This document shows positions 41,577-50,683 of a DNA stretch of 64,000 nucleotides, in pieces. Below the pieces are notes generated by a model that made no database searches, was not told where the DNA came from, and saw only the letters and a program-made list of their open reading frames with translations. Within the stretch, counting starts at the first letter, position 1, and each line of letters opens with the position of its first letter. This DNA comes from Mixta sp031457955 (GTDB lineage: Bacteria > Pseudomonadota > Gammaproteobacteria > Enterobacterales > Enterobacteriaceae), in the NCBI RefSeq assembly GCF_031457955.1, contig NZ_JAVDXN010000013.1:22407-86406 (forward strand). The letters are read 5' to 3'. The position numbers and the translations under genes were made by a program.

Positions 41577-43847
41577 ATGACCATTTTGAATCATACGCTC
41601 GGCTTTCCTCGTGTCGGCCTGCGCCGTGAACTGAAAAAAGCGCAGGAAAGCTACTGGGCTGGTAACAGCAGCCAGCAAGATTTGCTGGCAGTGGGCCGCG
41701 AACTGCGCGCTCGCCACTGGCAACAGCAAAAAGAAGCGGGCGTGGATTTGCTGCCGGTAGGCGATTTCGCCTGGTACGATCATGTTCTGACCACCAGCCT
41801 GCTGCTCGGTAACGTTCCGGCGCGCCATCAGAACACGGACGGTTCGGTGGATCTGGACACGCTGTTCCGTATCGGCCGTGGTCGTGCGCCAACCGGCGAG
41901 CCTGCCGCTGCCGCTGAAATGACTAAATGGTTTAACACCAACTATCACTACATGGTGCCGGAATTCAGTAAAGGTCAGCAGTTTCGCCTGAGCTGGACGC
42001 AGCTGCTGGATGAAGTGGATGAGGCGCTGGCGCTGGGTCACAAAGTGAAGCCGGTGCTGCTGGGGCCGGTGACCTATCTGTGGCTGGGCAAAGTCAAAGG
42101 CGAGCAGTTCGATCGTCTGACGCTGCTGAACGATATCCTGCCGGTTTATCAGCAGGTGCTGGCTGAGCTGGCGAAGCGTGACATTGAATGGGTGCAAATT
42201 GATGAGCCCGCGCTGGTGCTGGAGCTGCCGCAGGTGTGGCTGGATGCCTTTAAACCGGCTTATGAGGCGCTGCAGGGGCAGAGCAAACTGCTGTTAACCA
42301 CCTATTTCGACAGTATTGGTCAGAACATCAATACCATTCGTGCGCTGCCGGTGCAGGGCCTGCATGTGGATCTGGTTCATGGGCAGGACGATATCGCCAG
42401 CCTGAATCAGCAGATTCCCGCCTCATGGCTGCTCTCCGTGGGCGTGATCAACGGCCGTAACGTCTGGCGTGCCGATCTCAGCAGCTGGTTCGAGCGCCTG
42501 CAACCGCTGGTAAGCCAGCGTCAGCAGCTGTGGCTCGGCTCTTCCTGCTCGCTGCTGCACAGCCCTATCGATCTCAATAGCGAAACCCGTCTGGATGAGG
42601 AAGTAAAAAGTTGGTTCTCCTTCGCGTTGCAGAAGTGCGGCGAGCTGGCGCTGCTGAGCCAGGCGCTGAACAATAATGATGCGGCCGCGCTGGAAGCCTG
42701 GAGCGCACCGATTCGCGCCCGCCGTCACTCTTCTCGCGTGCATAACGCGGCGGTGGCACAGCGACTGGCAGCGATCAACGCTCAGGACAGCGAGCGTCAA
42801 AGCAGCTATAGCGAGCGCGCTCAGGCACAGCGCCAGCGTTTCCAGCTACCGGCATGGCCAACCACCACCATTGGCTCCTTCCCGCAAACCACCGAGATCC
42901 GCGGCCTGCGTCTTGATTTCAAACAGGGACGCCTTGACGGCAATCACTATCGCACCGGCATTGCTGAGCATATTAAGCAGGCGATCGCCGAGCAGGAGCG
43001 TCTGGGGCTGGATGTGCTGGTGCATGGAGAAGCTGAGCGTAACGACATGGTGGAATACTTCGGCGAGCATCTGGACGGTTTTGTTTTTACGCAAAACGGC
43101 TGGGTACAGAGCTACGGTTCCCGCTGCGTGAAGCCGCCGGTGATTATTGGCGATGTCAGCCGTCCGGAAGCGATTACCGTTGAGTGGGCGAAATATGCCC
43201 AGTCGCTGACCAGCAAGCCGGTAAAAGGCATGCTGACCGGCCCGGTCACCATTCTTTGCTGGTCTTTCCCGCGTGAGGACGTTTCACGTGAAACCATCGC
43301 CAAACAGATTGCGCTGGCGCTGCGTGACGAAGTGGCAGATTTGGAAAAAGCGGGCATCGGGATTATCCAGATTGACGAACCGGCGCTGCGTGAAGGCTTG
43401 CCGCTGCGTAAGTCTGACTGGGCCGCCTATCTGACCTGGGCCGTGGACGCGTTCCGCCTTAACGCCGCCGTGGCGCAGGATGATACCCAGATCCACACCC
43501 ATATGTGTTACTGCGAGTTCAACGACATCATGGATTCCATCGCCGCGCTGGATGCGGATGTGATTACTATCGAAACGTCACGTTCCGATATGGAACTGTT
43601 GGAATCTTTTGAAGAGTTTGAATATCCGAATGAAATTGGCCCGGGCGTGTATGACATTCACTCGCCGAACGTGCCTGACGTCGAATGGATGGAAGCGCTG
43701 CTGCGTAAAGCGGCGCAGCGTATTCCGGTAGAGCGTCTGTGGGTGAACCCGGACTGCGGCCTGAAAACCCGTGGCTGGACCGAAACGCGCCTGGCGCTGG
43801 CGAATATGGTGCAGGCAGCGCAGAAACTGCGTGCGGAAAATCGTTGA
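41577..43847 (+). CDS. metE: Cobalamin-independent methionine synthase
   Basis: MetE transfers a methyl group from 5-methyltetrahydropteroyl-triglutamate to homocysteine. The 756-residue protein has the usual two (beta/alpha)8 barrels: an N-terminal one beginning NHTLGFPRVGLRRELKKA, and a catalytic C-terminal one from about residue 430 (PTTTIGSFPQTTEIR). Zinc ligands appear in HTHMCYCEF (His, Cys) and NPDCGLKTRGW (Cys). Divergent metR and the MetJ boxes indicate control by homocysteine and SAM. A strong terminator follows. Confidence 0.98.
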   Translation: MTILNHTLGFPRVGLRRELKKAQESYWAGNSSQQDLLAVGRELRARHWQQQKEAGVDLLPVGDFAWYDHVLTTSLLLGNVPARHQNTDGSVDLDTLFRIGRGRAPTGEPAAAAEMTKWFNTNYHYMVPEFSKGQQFRLSWTQLLDEVDEALALGHKVKPVLLGPVTYLWLGKVKGEQFDRLTLLNDILPVYQQVLAELAKRDIEWVQIDEPALVLELPQVWLDAFKPAYEALQGQSKLLLTTYFDSIGQNINTIRALPVQGLHVDLVHGQDDIASLNQQIPASWLLSVGVINGRNVWRADLSSWFERLQPLVSQRQQLWLGSSCSLLHSPIDLNSETRLDEEVKSWFSFALQKCGELALLSQALNNNDAAALEAWSAPIRARRHSSRVHNAAVAQRLAAINAQDSERQSSYSERAQAQRQRFQLPAWPTTTIGSFPQTTEIRGLRLDFKQGRLDGNHYRTGIAEHIKQAIAEQERLGLDVLVHGEAERNDMVEYFGEHLDGFVFTQNGWVQSYGSRCVKPPVIIGDVSRPEAITVEWAKYAQSLTSKPVKGMLTGPVTILCWSFPREDVSRETIAKQIALALRDEVADLEKAGIGIIQIDEPALREGLPLRKSDWAAYLTWAVDAFRLNAAVAQDDTQIHTHMCYCEFNDIMDSIAALDADVITIETSRSDMELLESFEEFEYPNEIGPGVYDIHSPNVPDVEWMEALLRKAAQRIPVERLWVNPDCGLKTRGWTETRLALANMVQAAQKLRAENR

Positions 43848-43869
43848 TTTCAACGTGTTGATACCAACA

Positions 43870-43894
43870 GGGGCGCTAAGCGCCCCTTTTTTTT
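43870..43894 (+). terminator. Intrinsic terminator of metE
   Basis: GGGGCGC / GCGCCCC with a TAA loop, then eight T residues. Its end overlaps the stop codon of the convergent ysgA gene. Confidence 0.93.
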
Positions 43895-44732
43895 ACCGAT
43901 CGGCAGGCTTCACGCCATATTGATGGAACCAGGCGAGCATACGTTGCCAACCATCTTTGGCTGATTCTTCATGGTAGCTCGGACGATAATCGGCGTTAAA
44001 CGCGTGTCCGGCTTCCGGGTAAACGATAATTTCCGCCGTGGCGTTAGCCGCATGCAGCGCCTGCCGCATTGAATCAACGCTTTCCAGCGGAATACCTTCA
44101 TCTTTTGCGCCATACAGGCCCAGCACCGGCGCGTTTAAATCAACGGCAGCATCAATCGGGTGCGTTGGCTGTTTCAGGGTTTTTTCGCCGGTCAGACGGC
44201 CATACCAGGCGACGCCCGCCTTCAGCTGCGGATTGTGCGCCGCATAAAGCCAGACAATGCGGCCGCCCCAGCAAAAGCCGGTAATTGCCATATTGCGCAT
44301 ATCACCGCCATGTTTTGCCGCCCAGTTGGCAACGTGATCGAGATCCGCCAGCACCTGCGCATCAGGCACGTTACTGACGATGTTTTTCAGTAATTGCTGA
44401 ATGTCGCTATATTCGCTGGGATCGCCCTGGCGGAAATAAAGCTCCGGCGCCACCGCCAGATAGCCTTCCGCCGCCAGACGACGGCAAATATCGCGGATAT
44501 GCTCATGTACGCCAAAAATCTCCTGTACCACCAGCACTACCGGCAGCGGGCCGTTGGCCTCTTTCGGGCGCGCATACCAGGCGGGCATATTTTCGCCCTG
44601 CGTATTGATGGTGGTTTCGCCGCCCTGGATGGCGTCGTTGTGCGTAATAATGGTTGTCGCGGCGGTTGGCGATACGGCCGGGGCGAACCCGTTATCGCCC
44701 TGTTTTTCGCCCAGGTTGTTTTCGGTTTTCAT
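43893..44732 (-). CDS. ysgA: Dienelactone hydrolase family protein YsgA
   Basis: This 279-residue cytoplasmic alpha/beta hydrolase of the dienelactone hydrolase family has no proven physiological substrate. Motifs are VVLVVQEIFGVHEHIRDICRRLA, the nucleophile elbow GFCWGGR (Cys), LGLYGAKDEGIP with the catalytic Asp, and YPEAGHAFNADYRPSYH with the catalytic His. The first 45 residues (Gly/Ala/Thr-rich) vary in the family. It lies between metE and udp as in E. coli. Confidence 0.93.
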   Translation of the reverse strand: MKTENNLGEKQGDNGFAPAVSPTAATTIITHNDAIQGGETTINTQGENMPAWYARPKEANGPLPVVLVVQEIFGVHEHIRDICRRLAAEGYLAVAPELYFRQGDPSEYSDIQQLLKNIVSNVPDAQVLADLDHVANWAAKHGGDMRNMAITGFCWGGRIVWLYAAHNPQLKAGVAWYGRLTGEKTLKQPTHPIDAAVDLNAPVLGLYGAKDEGIPLESVDSMRQALHAANATAEIIVYPEAGHAFNADYRPSYHEESAKDGWQRMLAWFHQYGVKPADR

Positions 44733-44879
44733 TGTTATCTCCGTGCTGCTATTAGCGCAATCCGGTAACTATAGCCAAAATCAGCCAAAGGCTCCGGCCT
44801 GCATGTCCGCTTTCTCTTTAACATTCTGCTGGATAAATACACACAGCAACTTGTAGCAAACCGGTGAAGCAGAGTGCTT

Positions 44880-44901
44880 TAATGTGATTGTTATCACGTT
44901 A
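44880..44901 (+). promoter_or_regulatory. Distal CRP site of the udp promoter
   Basis: TGTGATTGTTATCACG (44883-44898) is an almost perfect CRP dyad. Its centre is 52 bases upstream of the second site, the spacing known for CRP-CytR-controlled E. coli udp. Confidence 0.85.
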
Positions 44902-44931
44902 TTTTTTAAGGTGAATGTAACTTTCATTTTC

Positions 44932-44953
44932 TGAAGTGATTAATCTCACATAT
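44932..44953 (+). promoter_or_regulatory. Proximal CRP site of the udp promoter, with CytR region between
   Basis: AGTGATTAATCTCACA (44935-44950) fits the CRP dyad with one mismatch and is placed for activation about 41 bases upstream of the predicted start. The 30 bases between the two CRP sites (GTGAATGTAACTTTCATT region) would hold CytR. Confidence 0.8.
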
Positions 44954-44971
44954 TTTTTAGCGGGCTTACCG

Positions 44972-44977
44972 TAGAGT
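44972..44977 (+). promoter_or_regulatory. -10 box of udp
   Basis: TAGAGT lies at the distance from the proximal CRP site expected for a start near 44984. No good -35 hexamer is present, consistent with CRP dependence. Confidence 0.6.
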
Positions 44978-45011
44978 AGCCGCCAACAGGTGAATTTTCT
45001 CAGGAGGGGTT

Positions 45012-45776
45012 ATGGCCCAGTCAGATGTGTTTCATTTAGGACTAACTAAAGCAGACTTGCAGGGCGCGACGCTGGCGATTGTGCCGGGCGATCCGGAGCG
45101 CGTGAAAAAGATTGCGTCGCTGATGGATAATCCCCAGGCGCTGGCTTCGCACCGTGAGTTTACCAGCTGGCGTGCTGAGCTGGATGGCAAAGCGGTGATT
45201 GTCTGCTCAACCGGTATCGGCGGCCCTTCGACCTCTATTGCCGTGGAAGAACTGGCCCAGCTGGGCATCCGTACTTTCCTGCGTGTTGGTACCACCGGCG
45301 CGATCCAGCCCGATATTAATGTCGGTGATGTACTGGTGACCACGGCGGCGGTGCGTCTGGATGGTGCCAGCCTGCACTTTGCGCCGATGGAGTTTCCAGC
45401 CGTTGCCGATTTCGCCTGTACTACCGCGCTGGTTGAGGCGGCGAAAGCCGCTGGCAACACGCCGCACATTGGCGTGACCGCCTCCTCTGATACCTTCTAC
45501 CCAGGCCAGGAGCGTTATGACACCTTCTCGGGTCGCGTGGTGAGCCGTTTCCAGGGCTCCATGAAAGAGTGGCAGCAGATGGGCGTGCTGAACTATGAGA
45601 TGGAGTCCGCGACGCTGTTAACCATGTGCGCCAGCCAGGGCCTGCGCGCCGGGATGGTAGCTGGCGTGATCGTTAACCGTACGCAAAAAGAGATTCCTGA
45701 CGCCGCGACCATGAAGCAGACCGAAAGTAACGCGGTAGCGATTGTGGTGGATGCCGCGCGCCGCCTGCTGGCGTAA
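45012..45776 (+). CDS. udp: Uridine phosphorylase
   Basis: Udp phosphorolyses uridine to uracil and ribose-1-phosphate. The 254-residue protein is of normal length with the family start SDVFHLGLTKADLQGATLAIVPGDPERVKKIA. GTTGAIQPDINVGDVLV is the phosphate/ribose segment, and YEMESATLLTMCASQGLRAGMVAGVIVNR is the nucleoside phosphorylase signature with the ribose-binding Glu/Met. AGGAGGGG precedes the ATG. Expression should depend on cAMP-CRP and CytR through the two upstream sites. Confidence 0.97.
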   Translation: MAQSDVFHLGLTKADLQGATLAIVPGDPERVKKIASLMDNPQALASHREFTSWRAELDGKAVIVCSTGIGGPSTSIAVEELAQLGIRTFLRVGTTGAIQPDINVGDVLVTTAAVRLDGASLHFAPMEFPAVADFACTTALVEAAKAAGNTPHIGVTASSDTFYPGQERYDTFSGRVVSRFQGSMKEWQQMGVLNYEMESATLLTMCASQGLRAGMVAGVIVNRTQKEIPDAATMKQTESNAVAIVVDAARRLLA

Positions 45777-45835
45777 TTTTCCGCGCCGTGGCGAAAGGTT
45801 TACGCCGCCCCGGTGAAGGGCGAACGGTGTTTTCA

Positions 45836-45863
45836 GGGCTGGCTTATTGTCAGCCCGTTTTTT
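45836..45863 (+). terminator. Intrinsic terminator after udp
   Basis: GGGCTG (45836-45841) pairs with CAGCCC (45851-45856) across a nine-base loop, followed by GTTTTTT. Confidence 0.82.
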
Positions 45864-45927
45864 ATCTGGACATTGATACAGTGCGCCTCTACCTTGGCTC
45901 TGTTTGTAGCAGGAAGGAGAGGGTGCG

Positions 45928-47469
45928 GTGGATAACCAGCTTATTGTTGGGATCGCTTTGGCGCTGGCCGGTGTGCTGGCCGGTTGGCTGTTTGCGCATT
46001 TTCGCATTGCCGGGCAGCTGGCCGCGCAGGAAACGGAGCGGCGTCTGTTGGAGCAGGCGTTGGCGCAGGCAAAGCAGCAGGAAGCGCAACAGCAGCAGCA
46101 GCGTCAGGCGGAACAACAGCAGCAACAGCTGCGCGACAAAGAGCTGCGTCAGCTGCATGGCGCGCTGACCGCCGCCCAGGAAAAGCTCCAGCATTTTGAC
46201 TACTGGCGTAATGAGAGCGAACAGCTCAGCCGTGAACTGCGTAATCAGCTGGAGGTCAACAGCGCGCAGGAAGCGGAACTGCGTGAAGTCACTATCCGCC
46301 TCGAAGAGACCCGCCTCGCCGCTGAAGAGAAACAGCGTCTGCTAACCAATAGCGAACAGCGTCTGAGCGCGCAGTTTGAGAATCTCGCCAACCGAATTTT
46401 TGAACAGAGCGGCCGTCGCGTTGATGAACAAAACCGTCAAAGCCTGAACGGGCTGATTACGCCGCTGCGTGAGCAGCTGGACGGCTTCCGTCGTCAGGTG
46501 CAGGAAAGCTTTGGTCAGGAAGCGCGTGAGCGTCATACGCTGACGCATGAAATTCGCAACCTACAGCAGCTGAATGCGCAAATGGCGCAGGAGGCGATCA
46601 ATCTCACCAAAGCGCTGAAAGGCGACAATAAAACCCAGGGAAACTGGGGCGAAGTGGTGCTGAGCCGCGTGCTGGAGGCTTCCGGCCTGCGCGACGGGCA
46701 TGAATATGAAACGCAGGTGAATATTCAGGTTGATGCGCAAAGCCGCATGCAGCCGGACGTGATTGTGCGTTTGCCACAGGGCAAAGATGTGGTGATCGAC
46801 GCGAAAATGACGCTGGTCGCCTATGAGCGCTATTTTAACGCCGATGATGAAGCCACGCGTGAGCAGGCGATCGGCGAGCATATCACCGCTATTCGCGGCC
46901 ACATTCGTCTGCTCAGCCGTAAAGATTATCAACAATTGCCCGGTTTACGCTCGCTGGATTATGTGTTGATGTTTATCCCTATTGAGCCTGCCTTTTTGCT
47001 GGCGATAGATCGTCAGCCGGAGCTGATTAGCGAAGCCCTGAAGCACAATATTATGCTGGTTAGCCCAACCACGCTGCTGGTGGCGCTGCGTACCATTAAT
47101 AACCTCTGGCGCTATGAGCATCAGAGCCGCAACGCGCAGCGTATCGCCGATCGCGCCGCGCGGTTATACGATAAAATGCGGCTGTTTGTGGATGATATGA
47201 CCAGCATGGGACAGCATCTCGACAGAGCGCAGGAAAGCTATAATCAGGCGATGAAAAAGCTTTCGCAGGGGCGTGGCAACCTGATTGCCCAGAGCGAAGG
47301 TTTTCGGCATCTGGGCGTGGAAATAAAGCGCAGTATTAACCCAAGGCTGGTGGAGCAGGCGCTGCCGGAGGCCGGAAGCGCGGACGACGAAGAGTCGGCG
47401 CGCATCGGGGCGGAAAGCGCGCCGCAACAGGGCGCTGTGGCGTGGCACGACAGCATTCGGCAACGATGA
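45928..47469 (+). CDS. rmuC: RmuC, putative nuclease-like DNA recombination protein
   Basis: RmuC limits inversions at short inverted repeats; the fold is predicted to be PD-(D/E)XK nuclease-like. The 513-residue protein has one N-terminal membrane helix (about 5-24), a long coiled coil (about 25-220), and the RmuC domain (GNWGEVVLSRVLEASGLRDG, VVIDAKMTLVAYERYF, LDYVLMFIPIEPAFLLA). It is about 38 residues longer than E. coli RmuC. Part of the excess is a Gln/Ala-rich stretch (about residues 48-72) encoded by CAG repeats. The GTG at 45928 has AGGAAGGAGA upstream. Confidence 0.94.
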   Translation: MDNQLIVGIALALAGVLAGWLFAHFRIAGQLAAQETERRLLEQALAQAKQQEAQQQQQRQAEQQQQQLRDKELRQLHGALTAAQEKLQHFDYWRNESEQLSRELRNQLEVNSAQEAELREVTIRLEETRLAAEEKQRLLTNSEQRLSAQFENLANRIFEQSGRRVDEQNRQSLNGLITPLREQLDGFRRQVQESFGQEARERHTLTHEIRNLQQLNAQMAQEAINLTKALKGDNKTQGNWGEVVLSRVLEASGLRDGHEYETQVNIQVDAQSRMQPDVIVRLPQGKDVVIDAKMTLVAYERYFNADDEATREQAIGEHITAIRGHIRLLSRKDYQQLPGLRSLDYVLMFIPIEPAFLLAIDRQPELISEALKHNIMLVSPTTLLVALRTINNLWRYEHQSRNAQRIADRAARLYDKMRLFVDDMTSMGQHLDRAQESYNQAMKKLSQGRGNLIAQSEGFRHLGVEIKRSINPRLVEQALPEAGSADDEESARIGAESAPQQGAVAWHDSIRQR

Positions 47470-47548
47470 ATAACGCCGGGCTCACGTGCCTGACTACGGG
47501 TACTCTGTTACACTGCAAAGATATTTGATTGTGGAGCAGGTGAAGCAG

Positions 47549-48304
47549 ATGGCAGATGAATCCAGGGACACGACACATTTCGGTTTTCGTACCGTAGCTA
47601 AAGACGAAAAAGCGGACATGGTAGCGGGCGTATTTCATTCCGTTGCCGCCAAATATGATCTGATGAACGATTTGATGTCGATGGGTATCCATCGTATCTG
47701 GAAGCGTTTCACTATTGATTGCAGCGGCGTGCGCCGTGGGCAACGCGTGTTGGATTTGGCCGGTGGCACCGGCGATTTAACCGCAAAATTTTCCCGTCTG
47801 GTTGGCGATACCGGGCAGGTTGTGCTGGCGGACATTAACAGTTCCATGCTGAAAATGGGCCGTGAAAAGCTGCGCAACAACGGCGTTATCGGCAACGTCA
47901 ATTATGTACAAGCGAATGCTGAAGCGCTGCCTTTCCCGGATAACTATTTCGATTGCATCACCATCTCTTTCGGCCTGCGTAACGTAACGGAAAAAGAGAA
48001 GGCGCTCGCCTCGATGTTTCGCGTTCTGAAGCCAGGCGGACGTTTGTTGGTTCTGGAGTTTTCTAAACCGGTACTGGAACCCGTGAGTAAAGTGTACGAC
48101 GCTTACTCATTCCATGTGTTGCCGCGTATCGGCGAGCTGGTGGCGAAAGATGCTGAAAGCTATCGCTATCTGGCGGAATCGATCCGCATGCATCCCGATC
48201 AGGAGACGTTAAAGTCGATGATGATGGATGCCGGTTTCGAAAACACTTCGTATCACAACCTGACGGGCGGGATTGTCGCTCTGCACCGTGGGTTCAAGTT
48301 TTAA
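47549..48304 (+). CDS. ubiE: Ubiquinone/menaquinone C-methyltransferase UbiE
   Basis: UbiE uses SAM to methylate C2 of the ubiquinone precursor and demethylmenaquinone. The 251 residues equal the E. coli length. Motifs are VLDLAGGTGDLTAKFSRLVG (SAM motif I, about 67-86), VQANAEALPFPDNYFDCITISFGLRNV and FRVLKPGGRLLVLEFSKP. I start at the ATG 47549 (MADESRDTTHFGF); the frame extending to 47486 is not conserved. It begins a ubiE-ubiJ-ubiB operon. Confidence 0.96.
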   Translation: MADESRDTTHFGFRTVAKDEKADMVAGVFHSVAAKYDLMNDLMSMGIHRIWKRFTIDCSGVRRGQRVLDLAGGTGDLTAKFSRLVGDTGQVVLADINSSMLKMGREKLRNNGVIGNVNYVQANAEALPFPDNYFDCITISFGLRNVTEKEKALASMFRVLKPGGRLLVLEFSKPVLEPVSKVYDAYSFHVLPRIGELVAKDAESYRYLAESIRMHPDQETLKSMMMDAGFENTSYHNLTGGIVALHRGFKF

Positions 48305-48316
48305 GCAGGAAAGCGA

Positions 48317-48922
48317 ATGACGTTAACCCCGCTGTTAACCGCCGGTCTGGAGACCGCACTGAATCGAATTCTTTATCGCGATCGCGGCCTGAAAGCGGCC
48401 CGGCAGCGTTTGAATGGTAAGGTTTTACAGCTCCGGTTACAGGAGCTGTCGCAGCCGGTGACGCTGGTGTTCAGCGAACATCAGGTGGACGTGCTGGGCG
48501 AATGGCAGGACCGCTGCGATTGCACGGTGACCACCCGCCTGTCGCTGCTGCCGAAACTGCGTGACCGCCAGCAGCTGACCGGCATGATCCGCAGCGGCGA
48601 GCTGGAAGTCGAGGGCGATCTGCAGGTGGTGCAGCAGTTTTCCGCGCTGGTTGATATGGCCGAACTCGATCCGGCGGAATATCTGGCGCCCTGGACCGGC
48701 GATATCGTCGCGCAGGGCATCAGCAACGTCGCGCGCCGTGGGCTACAACTGTTGCGTGGCGATCTTCAGCGCAAGCAGCGCTACCTGACGGAAACCCTGA
48801 CCGAAGAGTGGCGCGTGGCGCCAGGTCAGCTGGAAATGGCCTGGTATGGCGAAGAAGTTGACGCGCTGGCGCGTCAGGCCAGCCTGCTGGAACAACGTCT
48901 GCAACAGCTGGAGGCTAAATGA
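48317..48922 (+). CDS. ubiJ: Ubiquinone biosynthesis accessory factor UbiJ
   Basis: UbiJ (formerly YigP) is a lipid-binding SCP2-domain protein that organises the soluble Ubi complex under aerobic conditions. The 201 residues equal the E. coli length. An SCP2-like N-terminal domain (LQLRLQELSQPVTLVFSEHQVDVL, then SLLPKLRDRQQLTGMIRSGELEVEGDLQVVQQF) is followed by a C-terminal helical/coiled-coil end (LARQASLLEQRLQQLEAK). In E. coli an sRNA, EsrE, overlaps this gene; its presence here cannot be decided by eye. It overlaps ubiB by ATGA. Confidence 0.95.
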   Translation: MTLTPLLTAGLETALNRILYRDRGLKAARQRLNGKVLQLRLQELSQPVTLVFSEHQVDVLGEWQDRCDCTVTTRLSLLPKLRDRQQLTGMIRSGELEVEGDLQVVQQFSALVDMAELDPAEYLAPWTGDIVAQGISNVARRGLQLLRGDLQRKQRYLTETLTEEWRVAPGQLEMAWYGEEVDALARQASLLEQRLQQLEAK

Positions 48923-50556
48923 CGCCCGGAGAACTGCGCCGCCTCTACTTCATTATCAAAGTCTTCCTGAGCTACGGCCTGGATGAGCTGATTCCCCGCC
49001 TGCGTATTACGCTGCCGATTCGCCTTTGGCGTCGCGGTATCTTCTGGCTGCCTAACCGACACAAAGAGCTGGAGCTGGGCGTGCGCCTGCGTATGGCGCT
49101 GGAGGAATTAGGGCCGGTCTGGATCAAGTTCGGTCAGATGATGTCTACCCGCCGCGATTTGTTCCCGCCGTTGATTGCCGATCAGCTGGCGATTTTACAG
49201 GATCGCGTTGCGCCTTTTGACGGCAAGCTGGCGAAAGAGCAGATTGAAAAATCGCTGGGCGGCCCGCTGGAAGCCTGGTTTGATGATTTTGATATCACGC
49301 CGCTGGCCTCTGCCTCTATCGCGCAGGTTCATACCGCAACGCTGAAAGAGAATGGCAAGGCGGTGGTGATCAAAGTGATTCGCCCCGATATTCTGCCGGT
49401 GATCAAAGCGGATATGCGCCTGATCTACCGTCTGGCCCGCTGGCTGCCGCGTCTGATGCCGGAAAGCCGCCGTCTGCGTCCGGTGGAAGTGGTGGCGGAC
49501 TACGAAAAAACCCTGATTGATGAGCTGAATCTGCTGCGTGAAGCGGCAAACTCAATCCAGCTGCGCCGTAACTTTGAAAACAGCAATTTGCTCTACGTAC
49601 CGGAAGTCTATTCCGACTACTGTAGCGAAACGATGCTGGTGATGGAGCGCATCTACGGTATTCCCATTAATGATGTGGTGGCGCTGGAACAGCATGGCGT
49701 CAATATGCGGCTGCTGGCAGAGCGGGGCGTTCAGGTCTTCTTTACCCAAGTGTTCCGCGACAGCTTTTTCCATGCGGATATGCATCCCGGTAATATTTTC
49801 GTTAGCTATGAACATCCGCACGATCCGCTCTATATCGGTATCGACTGCGGCATTGTCGGTTCATTGAACAAAGCCGATAAGCGCTACCTGGCGGAAAACT
49901 TTATCGCGTTCTTTAACCGCGATTACCGTAAAGTCGCCGAGCTGCACGTCGATTCCGGCTGGGTACCCGCCAATACCAATGTTGAAGATTTTGAATTTGC
50001 GATTCGTACCGTTTGCGAACCGATTTTTGAAAAGCCGCTGGCAGAGATCTCGTTTGGGCATGTGTTGCTGAACCTGTTCAATACCGCGCGCCGCTTTAAT
50101 ATGGAAGTGCAGCCGCAGCTGGTGCTGCTGCAGAAAACGCTGCTCTATATCGAAGGCGTAGGCCGTCAGCTTTATCCGCAGCTCGATTTGTGGAAAACCG
50201 CGAAGCCGTTCCTGGAAGAGTGGATTAAAGACCAGGTGGGGATCCCGGCGATCATCCGTTCGGTTAAAGAGAAAGCGCCGTTCTGGGCCGAACGCCTGCC
50301 GGAGCTGCCGGATCTGTTTTATGACAGCCTGCGTCAGCACAAGCGTTTGCAGTTCAGCGTTGATCGGCTGGCTAACGAGCTGAGCGTGCAGCGTGAAAGG
50401 CAGCATCAGTCGCGCTATCTGTTCGGTATCGGCGCAACCTTGCTGCTGGGCGGCACGGCGCTGGTGATTACGCGTCCCGGCATGGAAGTGCTGCCGACGG
50501 TGATGATCGTCGCCGGTTTGTTGGCCTGGGTTATTGGCTGGCGGCGTTCAGCGTGA
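48919..50556 (+). CDS. ubiB: UbiB, ABC1/ADCK-family atypical kinase for ubiquinone synthesis
   Basis: UbiB is a membrane-anchored atypical kinase/ATPase required for ubiquinone synthesis. The 545-residue protein has the KxGQ motif (WIKFGQMMSTRRDLFP, about 73-88). An Ala-rich nucleotide loop (ASASIAQVHTA) replaces the usual Gly-rich loop. The catalytic HADMHPGNIF and DCGIVG motifs follow, with two C-terminal membrane helices (about 495-541). It is the last gene of the ubiE-ubiJ-ubiB set, 127 bases upstream of tatA. Confidence 0.96.
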   Translation: MTPGELRRLYFIIKVFLSYGLDELIPRLRITLPIRLWRRGIFWLPNRHKELELGVRLRMALEELGPVWIKFGQMMSTRRDLFPPLIADQLAILQDRVAPFDGKLAKEQIEKSLGGPLEAWFDDFDITPLASASIAQVHTATLKENGKAVVIKVIRPDILPVIKADMRLIYRLARWLPRLMPESRRLRPVEVVADYEKTLIDELNLLREAANSIQLRRNFENSNLLYVPEVYSDYCSETMLVMERIYGIPINDVVALEQHGVNMRLLAERGVQVFFTQVFRDSFFHADMHPGNIFVSYEHPHDPLYIGIDCGIVGSLNKADKRYLAENFIAFFNRDYRKVAELHVDSGWVPANTNVEDFEFAIRTVCEPIFEKPLAEISFGHVLLNLFNTARRFNMEVQPQLVLLQKTLLYIEGVGRQLYPQLDLWKTAKPFLEEWIKDQVGIPAIIRSVKEKAPFWAERLPELPDLFYDSLRQHKRLQFSVDRLANELSVQRERQHQSRYLFGIGATLLLGGTALVITRPGMEVLPTVMIVAGLLAWVIGWRRSA

Positions 50557-50636
50557 TCGTTTGTCAGGAAAGGTAAAATTCCTTTTTGTGGTCAGGGCGG
50601 CGGGCTTACGCATCGTCACCGGGCCATAAGCTGGGG

Positions 50637-50642
50637 TATACT
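50637..50642 (+). promoter_or_regulatory. Candidate -10 of the tatABC promoter
   Basis: TATACT lies 41 bases upstream of tatA in the ubiB-tatA gap; the -35 (TCACCG region) is poor. E. coli tatABC has its own promoter at this place. Confidence 0.4.
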
Positions 50643-50683
50643 GCCTTTTCACATGTTTTAGACTTTTCATCAGGGGCATACTC

